Below the pieces are notes generated by a model. That model did not search any database, was not told where the DNA came from, and was given only the letters and a program-made list of their open reading frames with translations. From positions 1 to 17,371 of the forward strand of contig JAVVEM010000048.1 in NCBI GenBank assembly GCA_032250805.1: 17,371 nt of DNA, read 5' to 3'. Position numbers and translations under genes: made by a program. The stretch comes from B18-G4 sp032250805 (lineage in GTDB: Bacteria > Bacteroidota > Bacteroidia > Bacteroidales > B18-G4). This document shows, in pieces, positions 1 through 6,527 of this stretch; within the stretch, counting starts at the first letter, position 1; every line of letters begins with the position of its first letter.

Positions 1-29
1 GTCTTGTTTCAACCTTCAAACCACTTCTT

Positions 30-1655
30 ATGAAAAAAGTATTCTTTACGATCATTGCCGGCTGTATGGCCACATTTCTTTTTGCCCAGATACCACAAAG
101 CTTCGACCTGCGCGATTACAATGGCGAGAACTTTGTTACCAGCATAAAATCACAACAGGGCGGCACCTGCTGGGCCCATGGTGCCATGGCCGCTATGGAA
201 GGCAACCTGCTCATGACGGGCGCCTGGGCCAATGCCGGTGAAACAGGTGAACCCAACCTGGCCGAATATCATCTCGACTGGTGGAACGGCTTCAATGAAC
301 ATTACAATGCCGACCTCGACCCACCTACCGGAGCAGGACTAGAAGTGCATATGGGCGGTGATTACAGGGTCACAACAGCCTACCTCTCCCGCCTCGACGG
401 TGCCGTCAGGGACATCGACGGGCAGTCATACAATACTCCACCCGAATATCAGAATGCTGATTTTCATTATTACTATCCGGTGGATGTGATCTGGCTTACG
501 GCAGGCGAAAACCTCGAAAATATCGATGTCATTAAACAGGTGATCATGGATTACGGGGTGCTGGGGACTTGCATGTGCTACAGTGGCAGTTATATCAATA
601 ATGAATACGAACACTACCAGCCACCATCATCAAGCGACGATCCCAATCACGCCGTTGCCATCATAGGCTGGGATGATAACCGCGTTACACAGGCACCTGA
701 AGCGGGGGCCTGGCTGGTTAAAAACTCCTGGGGCGCCGGCTGGGGAAATGATGGTTATTTCTGGATATCCTATTACGACAAGCATGCCTGCCAGCATCCT
801 GAAATGGGAGCCATATCCTTTCAGAATGTCGACAATCTGGAATTGCTCGAATATGATTATGCATATTATCACGATTATCACGGCTGGCGCGATGTGCTGG
901 AAGGAACCACTGAGGTTTTCAATGCTTTTCAGGCACAATACGGCGAGGAAAGCATTAAAGGGGTGAGCTTTTTTACGGCTACCCACGAAGTGGATTATAC
1001 CATTATTATATATAGTGATTTTGACGGCAGCAGCTTGTCGAATGAACTGACCACACAATCGGGCACTATCGAATTCTCCGGAATGCACACCATCCCCCTC
1101 GAAACGGAGATCCCCCTTAACGAAGGAGATGATTTTTACGTTTATCTCTATCTGTCGGATGGCGGCCATCCCTACGACAGGACCAGCATTGTGCCCGTTC
1201 TGCTTGGCGCAAAATCGCGCACACTGGTTGAGTCGGCAGCCAGCCCGGGCGAAAGCTATTATATGACAGGAAAAGGCTGGGAAGACTTCTTTGATTATAA
1301 TGATCCCTCAGGGTTTGTGAACACAGGCAATTTTTGCGTAAAAGCCCTGACAAAATTCGGTCCTTCAGCCATCAATGAGATTGATGCCGGAAAGGAATTC
1401 CGCCTGAAACAAAATAATCCGAACCCCTTCAGCTCATCCACAAACATTGCCTATACCCTCCAAAAGGCTGCAAATGTACAGGTGCTTGTGCTTGACATGA
1501 ATGGCAGGCTGGTGGAAGAACTGCAGCGTGGATACCAGAAAGCCGGCGAACATAAGGTTTTGTGGAATGCAGCAGGATACGAATCGGGGATCTATATCTA
1601 TAAGCTCATCGTTGACGGAAAAAGTGCTTCCGGAAAAATGATCCTGACCCCATAG
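30..1655 (+). CDS. Secreted papain-family (C1) cysteine protease with T9SS sorting tail
   Basis: A 541-residue secreted endopeptidase. Residues 1-20 are a signal peptide ending at FLFAQ. The papain core spans about 25-255: catalytic Cys47 in GGTCWAHG, catalytic His207 in DPNHAVAIIGW, and catalytic Asn232 in LVKNSWGAGWGNDGYF. The glutamine for the oxyanion hole is probably Q42 or Q43; the usual QGxCGxCW segment is shortened and lacks the first cysteine. Residues about 270-440 look like the beta-rich lectin-like domain that follows bacterial C1 peptidases, but this part is inferred from position. Residues about 455-541 are a Por/type IX secretion sorting domain (QNNPNPFSSSTNIAYTL, LDMNGRLV, SGIYIYKL), so export to the cell surface or medium through T9SS is expected. 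There is no propeptide of normal size. The gene converges on its neighbour with a 4-base gap. Its promoter lies outside the window. Confidence 0.9.
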   Translation: MKKVFFTIIAGCMATFLFAQIPQSFDLRDYNGENFVTSIKSQQGGTCWAHGAMAAMEGNLLMTGAWANAGETGEPNLAEYHLDWWNGFNEHYNADLDPPTGAGLEVHMGGDYRVTTAYLSRLDGAVRDIDGQSYNTPPEYQNADFHYYYPVDVIWLTAGENLENIDVIKQVIMDYGVLGTCMCYSGSYINNEYEHYQPPSSSDDPNHAVAIIGWDDNRVTQAPEAGAWLVKNSWGAGWGNDGYFWISYYDKHACQHPEMGAISFQNVDNLELLEYDYAYYHDYHGWRDVLEGTTEVFNAFQAQYGEESIKGVSFFTATHEVDYTIIIYSDFDGSSLSNELTTQSGTIEFSGMHTIPLETEIPLNEGDDFYVYLYLSDGGHPYDRTSIVPVLLGAKSRTLVESAASPGESYYMTGKGWEDFFDYNDPSGFVNTGNFCVKALTKFGPSAINEIDAGKEFRLKQNNPNPFSSSTNIAYTLQKAANVQVLVLDMNGRLVEELQRGYQKAGEHKVLWNAAGYESGIYIYKLIVDGKSASGKMILTP

Positions 1656-1659
1656 GCAA

Positions 1660-2898
1660 TTAACGCCTCCAGGAATTTACGATATTATACCATTTCTCCT
1701 TATATGAGGGAGATTTGATCAAACTGTAATCGTTCTCTGTAAAAGGGTTCAGCACCTTTGCGAAACGAAAGCGCATGGAATTGGCGTTGCCCTTTTCGCC
1801 ATAGATCCATTCTTCGATGCCTTCGCCGCGATAAACAACGCCCGGAGGGCCATAAACAATGTAAATCAATCCACGGTCGGTCTTCCAGCCCTCGAGATAA
1901 CTGCTAAAGAAGTTGTTGGCATCCACAACCCGGCCATAATATTTCTGTATCATGGCGCGTGCACGCAGCGGATTGCCTGCAATCTGCAACCAGTAATTGT
2001 CAATGGCCAGCTTCAGGTCGTCAGCCTGCCTGAGTGCATCAAATTCCTTCTGCGTGGTGATATAACGTAAGGGTTGCAGGAGTTGCTCCGGTGTGGAAAC
2101 CTCAGGAAAGCCCTGCGGAAACCTGAATACCGTAAACCCGCTTCGTTCAGTCGTATCGACCTGAAAATGATAAAATCCCCGTGCAGGAAGGTTAAGCAAC
2201 TCCGTTCGCCCATCCTTCATTTCAATAATGAAGCTGCTGTCGGGGCGATAATCAAAATGCTGCCGGGGTTCTTCAATAAAAGGAGGCAGGGCCAATGGAA
2301 AATCACGCGGGTAATACCGCACAAATAAGCGTTCAACTGCCTCTCCGCTATACCCGGGCATAAAATGATCTTCAGCAGAAATATAATTTTTAAACAAAAT
2401 GTTTCCTTCGTCATCCCTGGCCAGGAAATGATTCCTGCTCCCGGGTCCGGTATTGTCAAGAACAAGGTAACAACTCACCGCATCGATACGGTTGAGGTCG
2501 GTAACTTCCAGCTTAAGGATATACCGCCCTGCAGAAGGATAATCGATCCTTATCTTCATCAGGCTGTCTTCCGGCCTCAGACTGCTGTCGGCAATAACAA
2601 AAGAACTGCTGTCGAGGATATGTTTCGATTCGTATGAATCAAACAACTGGCAGGCGATCCCGGCCTTGATGTAAAACCTGCCGGTATTGGTATCCTCAAC
2701 AGAACGCATATCGCTCAGGCCACACAAAAAATAAATATCAGCCCCGCTTGTCCCGCGATTTACGGCAACGGCATCCAGGCTGGTAAAGCGTGTATTGCTA
2801 TATTGCCCCGACAGATCATAAAGGCTCAGTTTGCTCAGGTTCATGCATGCAGGGGCAATCAGTGCCGTTAGCAGGAGGTATAAGATCCGTTTACGCAT
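1660..2898 (-). CDS. GWxTD domain lipoprotein
   Basis: A 412-residue protein of unknown function belonging to the GWxTD family, which is known mainly from Bacteroidota and relatives. The N-terminus has basic residues, a hydrophobic stretch and Cys18 (LIAPAC), consistent with a lipoprotein signal of somewhat non-standard lipobox. The diagnostic GWKTD sits at residues 337-341, followed by GLIYIVYGPPGVVYRGEGIE, the usual continuation of this domain. Residues about 40-260 are predicted beta-rich and probably extracytoplasmic. It starts 2 bases after the rmuC stop codon, so the two are almost certainly co-transcribed with rmuC first. Family assignment is confident; function is not known to me. Confidence 0.85.
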   Translation of the reverse strand: MRKRILYLLLTALIAPACMNLSKLSLYDLSGQYSNTRFTSLDAVAVNRGTSGADIYFLCGLSDMRSVEDTNTGRFYIKAGIACQLFDSYESKHILDSSSFVIADSSLRPEDSLMKIRIDYPSAGRYILKLEVTDLNRIDAVSCYLVLDNTGPGSRNHFLARDDEGNILFKNYISAEDHFMPGYSGEAVERLFVRYYPRDFPLALPPFIEEPRQHFDYRPDSSFIIEMKDGRTELLNLPARGFYHFQVDTTERSGFTVFRFPQGFPEVSTPEQLLQPLRYITTQKEFDALRQADDLKLAIDNYWLQIAGNPLRARAMIQKYYGRVVDANNFFSSYLEGWKTDRGLIYIVYGPPGVVYRGEGIEEWIYGEKGNANSMRFRFAKVLNPFTENDYSLIKSPSYKEKWYNIVNSWRR

Positions 2899-2900
2899 GT

Positions 2901-4214
2901 TTATTCATCATTTGTACCTTCATCCTGATTCAGTGCGCCGGCGGGGATTTCTCTCGACGTTTTGGCACCCAGCGCCCTGAGTTTCTCAACCCTGCCGATC
3001 AGGTCGCCCTTACCGGAATAGAGTTTCTTATGCGCCTCGTCGTAGGTGGCCTGCACCCTGTCGATCTGTTTGCCGAGGGTTTCGAGGTCGGCGAGGAAGG
3101 CTACGAACTTATCGTAAAGGCGGCCTCCCTGCACAGCAATCTCCAGCGCATTTCTGGTTTGCTTTTCATGCTTCCAGATAGAGCCCACTGTCATGAGGGT
3201 GGCCAGCAGCGTGGTAGGACTTACCATGACGATCTTCCGCTCCCAGGCAAAAGAAAATAATTCGGCCTGATGTTGTACGGCAAGACTGAAAGCAGATTCG
3301 AGGGGCATAAAAAGCAGGACAAAGTCAGGGGTGTCGAGCTTTTCGGTAAGCTGGTAACTCTTTTCTGCCAATCCTTTTACATGATCTTTGACCGACTCAA
3401 CATGGGCTTTTACATATTTATTCCTTTCCTCATCCGTTTCGGCGCTGATATAGGCTTCGTAGGCGGTTAGCGATACCTTCGAATCGATGATGATATGCTT
3501 GTTGTCAGGTAGCCTGATGATCACATCCGGGCGCGTGAGTTCTCCTTTTTCGTTGCGGTATGATTCCTGAACAAGATACTCCTCTCCCTTTTCCAGTCCC
3601 GAACGCTCGAGCAGGCGTTCAAGAACCATCTCACCCCAGTTGCCCTGTTTTTTTGTATCCGATTTCAGGGCCCTGGTCAGGTTATTGGCTTCTTCGCTGA
3701 GACGGATGTTGAGATCGTAGAGTTTTTTTATTTCTACCTGGAGGTCGACCTGTTCCTTCACCCCTTTCTGGTAGGTTTCATTTACTGTTTTTTCAAAATC
3801 TTCTATCTTCTGTTTAAAGGGAGAAAGTATCTCGTTAAGATTTTTCTGGTTACTGATTGAAAAATCGAGGGTGTTCTGTTTCAAAATTTTGCTTGCAACA
3901 TTCTCAAACTCGAGCTTGAATTTGGCCTGCAGCCCTTCAAATTCTTTCTTGTGCTCCTCATACTTTTCCTGCATCATACGCTCCCGTTCGGTGGCAACGG
4001 CGATCTGCCTGTTCATCTCCGAAACTTTGCCCCGTTCTTCTTCCAGGCGGCCCGAAACATCCGACAATTCAGCATGAGCCATGTTCAGCTTCTCCCTGCT
4101 CACTTCGAGTTCTTTTTCGAGGCCCTGCCTTTTGCTTAAAAAACGGTTGTTCAGGATCAGCCAGGTCAGTACCGTACCTGTGATCAATGCTCCGAAGGCG
4201 ATGATATACTCCAT
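2901..4214 (-). CDS. rmuC: RmuC family protein (DNA recombination-associated)
   Basis: A 437-residue RmuC family protein. I choose the ATG at 4214 because it gives MEYIIAFGALITGTVLTW, a clean N-terminal membrane segment (residues 3-21); an in-frame upstream ATG at 4277 would add 21 residues unlike the family. Residues about 25-130 are a charged coiled coil. The RmuC core follows: GNWGEMVLERLLERSGL (191-207), then RPDVIIRLPDNKHIIIDSKVSL (228-249) with D230, D244 and K246 forming a PD-(D/E)xK nuclease-like signature. E. coli rmuC mutants affect inversion at short inverted repeats; the biochemical role is unsettled. It is first gene of a two-gene unit with the GWxTD lipoprotein (2-base gap). I see no clean TAnnTTTG promoter directly upstream. 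Confidence 0.9.
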   Translation of the reverse strand: MEYIIAFGALITGTVLTWLILNNRFLSKRQGLEKELEVSREKLNMAHAELSDVSGRLEEERGKVSEMNRQIAVATERERMMQEKYEEHKKEFEGLQAKFKLEFENVASKILKQNTLDFSISNQKNLNEILSPFKQKIEDFEKTVNETYQKGVKEQVDLQVEIKKLYDLNIRLSEEANNLTRALKSDTKKQGNWGEMVLERLLERSGLEKGEEYLVQESYRNEKGELTRPDVIIRLPDNKHIIIDSKVSLTAYEAYISAETDEERNKYVKAHVESVKDHVKGLAEKSYQLTEKLDTPDFVLLFMPLESAFSLAVQHQAELFSFAWERKIVMVSPTTLLATLMTVGSIWKHEKQTRNALEIAVQGGRLYDKFVAFLADLETLGKQIDRVQATYDEAHKKLYSGKGDLIGRVEKLRALGAKTSREIPAGALNQDEGTNDE

Positions 4215-4279
4215 GATTCTACTTTTTGGTAAAAATAATAAAAATTGATCAGCCGATTTCGGCAAACTGCAAATCATCC

Positions 4280-4310
4280 TTTACATTCCTGTTTATTTTT
4301 CATAACTTTG
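4280..4310 (+). promoter_or_regulatory. Predicted Bacteroidota promoter for the TonB-domain operon
   Basis: TAACTTTG at 4303-4310 matches the TAnnTTTG -7 element of Bacteroidota. A weak -33 candidate, TTTA, lies at 4280-4283. Transcription would start near 4317, ten bases before a GTG-initiated small ORF and 135 bases before the TonB-domain gene. Confidence 0.5.
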
Positions 4311-4326
4311 GAAAACTCATCATTAA

Positions 4327-4455
4327 GTGAATGATATAAATTTCGGGGTAGAATATGAATGCATCTTTACGAAGATGATTACAGAAGCGTTAAACATACT
4401 CCTTCGCGTTAACCAAAGCGGAACACTTGAAGGAGAATTAAAGCCAACAGCATGA
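4327..4455 (+). CDS. Possible 42-residue small ORF upstream of and overlapping the TonB-domain gene
   Basis: An open frame of 42 codons starting at GTG (4327) or, shorter, 26 codons from ATG (4375). It ends at TGA 4453-4455, which overlaps the ATG of the next gene as ATGA, a typical translational coupling arrangement. From the ATG the product begins MITEALNILLRVNQSG and ends GELKPTA. The GTG start is about 10 bases after the predicted transcription start, a normal leader length in this phylum. The upstream in-frame stop is TAA at 4324. No homologue is recognised. It could be a real small protein, a leader peptide controlling the downstream gene, or chance. Confidence 0.3.
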   Translation: MNDINFGVEYECIFTKMITEALNILLRVNQSGTLEGELKPTA

Positions 4456-5270
4456 AAAACTTCAAAAAACATCTTTCCTTCTTTCCCGCGATCTTTTTTC
4501 TCCTGGCCACACTTTGCTGCCAGGCACAGATCGACAGGGACCCCGAGCCCTATGGTGGAAACCTTCTGATGCGCGATTTTATATGTGATGAAATGAGCTA
4601 TCCCGAAGCAGCCCTCGAAGATAAAGCCGAGGGTACGGTAGAGGTAGCCTTTACCGTGATGACCGATGGTAAAAAGATAGATCACCGCATCGTGCAGTCG
4701 CTCACGCCCGAACTGGATGCCGAGGCACTGAGGATATGCAAACTCATTATGTACTATCCAGCAGTTCAGTCTTCAAACAAGATCATAGCTGATGTGGTCG
4801 TCCCCGTAAAATTCAATATCAAGAAATATAAGCGCCATTGCAAAAAGAAAGGTTTCGATGATTATATACCATACCAGGGGGATATTGATACCAGCCTGAT
4901 CATTTATGCATCACGTTCGCTTGATAAGATGCCCACACCTGCTTTTAAGGATCCCGGAATGACTTTTCCGGCTTTTATCATGAACAACCTGAAATATCCC
5001 GACCTGGCCTACCGGCAAAACATTACCGGTGAAGTTGAACTGAGTTTCGTGGTAGAAACCAGCGGCAGGATATCCAACATCGAGATTGTAAAGCCGCTGG
5101 GTGGCGGGTGCACCGAAGAAGCCATTCAGCTTTTAAAAAAAATTCTGTGGAAACCCGGAATCAAAAATGGCCAGGCGGTTCGTTCGTTCATGACAGCCAG
5201 CATCAACTTTTCGCTCGACAACAATTCCAACCACAAATATCTTCCCAACAACAATAATACTACCATGTAG
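4452..5270 (+). CDS. Secreted protein with two TonB C-terminal-like domains
   Basis: A 272-residue protein whose signal peptide (about 1-25, ending CCQAQ) is followed by two copies of a TonB C-terminal domain. Copy one is about residues 38-125 (SYPEAALEDKAEGTVEVAF, then VQSLTPELDAEALR). Copy two is about 172-256 (MNNLKYPDLAYRQNITGEVE, then VKPLGGGCTEEAIQLLKK, then WKPGIKNGQAV). Family knowledge: YP-x-A...G-x-V-x-V-x-F is the hallmark of the energy-transducing TonB C-terminus. It lacks the N-terminal membrane anchor and proline-rich linker of true TonB, so it is probably periplasmic rather than a standard energy transducer. The ATG overlaps the stop of a possible small ORF, and the phosphoesterase gene follows after 18 bases. 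Confidence 0.8.
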   Translation: MKNFKKHLSFFPAIFFLLATLCCQAQIDRDPEPYGGNLLMRDFICDEMSYPEAALEDKAEGTVEVAFTVMTDGKKIDHRIVQSLTPELDAEALRICKLIMYYPAVQSSNKIIADVVVPVKFNIKKYKRHCKKKGFDDYIPYQGDIDTSLIIYASRSLDKMPTPAFKDPGMTFPAFIMNNLKYPDLAYRQNITGEVELSFVVETSGRISNIEIVKPLGGGCTEEAIQLLKKILWKPGIKNGQAVRSFMTASINFSLDNNSNHKYLPNNNNTTM

Positions 5271-5288
5271 GTATTCTTACGGGCGATC

Positions 5289-5789
5289 ATGCAAAAAATT
5301 GGACTTTTATCCGACACACATACCTGGATATATCCGGGGATATACGACTTTTTCAAGGACTGTGATGAGCTCTGGCATGCGGGTGACATCGGCAATGAAG
5401 AAACCCTCAACACCCTCGAAAAATTTAAACCACTTCGTGCGGTTCACGGCAACATCGACGGCTATGACATCCGCATCCGGTGTCCCGAAACAATGATATT
5501 CCATTGTGAAAACCTGAAGGTGATGATCAGGCATATCGGCGGATATCCCGGTAAATACGACAGGCGTGCCGCTGCAATGCTTGATCAGGAAAAGCCCGGT
5601 TTGTTCATCTCAGGCCATTCGCATATTTTAAAGGTCATTTACGACGAAAAGAGGAAGTTGCTTCATCTCAATCCCGGGGCTGCCGGCCGGTCGGGACTGC
5701 ACCGGCTGATCACCTGCATGCGCTTTAACATTGATGGAGAAAAGATCAGCGAACTTGAAATACTTGAAAAGCCAAGAAATGAGATTTGA
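5289..5789 (+). CDS. YfcE/MJ0936-family metallophosphoesterase
   Basis: A 166-residue cytoplasmic calcineurin-like phosphoesterase. The metal-binding motifs occur in order: SDTH (D9, H11), HAGDIG (D33), HGNID (N55), a histidine at 82 in place of the usual GH motif region, and GHSH (H110, H112), followed by LNPGAAG (128-133). The family hydrolyses phosphodiesters such as bis-pNPP with Mn or similar metals; the physiological substrate is usually not known. Length is normal for the family. It lies 18 bases downstream of the TonB-domain gene and is probably in the same transcript. It converges on the DUF4293 gene with a 6-base gap. Confidence 0.88.
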   Translation: MQKIGLLSDTHTWIYPGIYDFFKDCDELWHAGDIGNEETLNTLEKFKPLRAVHGNIDGYDIRIRCPETMIFHCENLKVMIRHIGGYPGKYDRRAAAMLDQEKPGLFISGHSHILKVIYDEKRKLLHLNPGAAGRSGLHRLITCMRFNIDGEKISELEILEKPRNEI

Positions 5790-5795
5790 GAAAAC

Positions 5796-6266
5796 TTAAC
5801 GCAGGCGGTTTGCTGAACGTACCAGCTTATCGTCCTTCGTAATGAACCTGTTGGCCAGGATCAGGAAAACCGTTGAAAACAATGGAAAATATATCCCCGG
5901 TTCGGTAATATATTCTGCACTTGTAAGGGTAAGCGTTTCAAGTGCCGGTACATAATAAAAAAATATCAGCGCCAGGTAAATGATGTTCAGCAATAGATCG
6001 AACCTTATGAGGCGAACCTGAACCCTGCGGTTTTTATAAAGAAAAATGGTTGCAAAAGCAATCAGTCCCGTTAAGCCGAGAACAACAGGCAACAGGATGG
6101 TATTGGGCCAGGTCATGTTATAATCAGTGTATTCTTTTATCCCCAGAACACTTAGCTCGATGGTATATACAGGCGATGAAAAGAAATTGGCGATTGGAAA
6201 GAAAAATGCGGCAAGACACAAGACAAATACAATAAAAAGGAACAAAGTCTGAATGCGCTGTATCAT
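5796..6266 (-). CDS. DUF4293 family four-helix membrane protein
   Basis: A 156-residue inner membrane protein. I choose ATG 6266, giving MIQRIQTLFLFIVFV, the typical beginning of DUF4293 proteins; an in-frame ATG at 6323 would put the start upstream of the predicted promoter. Four hydrophobic segments are visible: about 7-24, 55-76, 89-106 and 124-140. The C-terminus is basic (KLVRSANRLR). The function is unknown. It is divergent from rho across a 261-base spacer that holds a promoter for each gene. Confidence 0.8.
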   Translation of the reverse strand: MIQRIQTLFLFIVFVLCLAAFFFPIANFFSSPVYTIELSVLGIKEYTDYNMTWPNTILLPVVLGLTGLIAFATIFLYKNRRVQVRLIRFDLLLNIIYLALIFFYYVPALETLTLTSAEYITEPGIYFPLFSTVFLILANRFITKDDKLVRSANRLR

Positions 6267-6283
6267 GATTTCTATTTTTTCGA

Positions 6284-6291
6284 CAAAGATA
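6284..6291 (-). promoter_or_regulatory. -7 element of the DUF4293 promoter
   Basis: On the minus strand TATCTTTG (6291 down to 6284) matches TAnnTTTG exactly. The expected transcription start near 6277 leaves a leader of roughly ten bases before ATG 6266. No good TTTG -33 element is seen. Confidence 0.5.
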
Positions 6292-6354
6292 AAAAAAGCA
6301 ATGAGTAAAATAACAGGAAACATGCATCAAAAACCACAGTTTAAAAATAAAATC

Positions 6355-6383
6355 CTTGTATTATAAAATTATTGTTATCTTTG
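6355..6383 (+). promoter_or_regulatory. Promoter of rho
   Basis: TATCTTTG at 6376-6383 matches the Bacteroidota -7 element TAnnTTTG, with CTTG at 6355-6358 (17-base spacer) as the -33 element. Transcription would begin near 6390, giving rho a leader of nearly 140 bases, long for this phylum. Confidence 0.6.
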
Positions 6384-6397
6384 CAATGTCAATTGTG

Positions 6398-6456
6398 ATA
6401 TCCAGATATATCCCTTTATATCCGTTTAAATTTTAAATCAATAATTTTTTATATCC
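6398..6456 (+). repeat. ATATCC repeats in the rho leader
   Basis: ATATCC occurs at 6398, 6408 and 6418, exactly ten bases apart, and again at 6451. All lie just downstream of the predicted rho transcription start. The spacing of one helical turn fits a repeated protein-binding site on DNA; alternatively the repeats act in the RNA leader. A 5-bp palindrome GCCTGAACAGGC follows at 6471-6482. Confidence 0.4.
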
Positions 6457-6527
6457 TGACTACACATACTGCCTGAACAGGCGAATGGTGTGAACCCATA
6501 CCCGTATAGAATTAAATAAAACAACTT

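Noticed and set aside
630..1169. Open frame of 179 codons on the minus strand inside the C1 protease gene
   Set aside because: It is antisense to a gene with clear catalytic motifs, and its translation has no recognisable domain.
2790..3260. Open frame of 156 codons on the plus strand across the rmuC/GWxTD junction
   Set aside because: It is fully antisense to two well-supported genes and shows no domain or promoter.
4323..4685. Open frame of 120 codons on the minus strand opposite the TonB-domain gene start
   Set aside because: It overlaps the signal peptide and first domain of a well-supported gene and has no promoter of its own.
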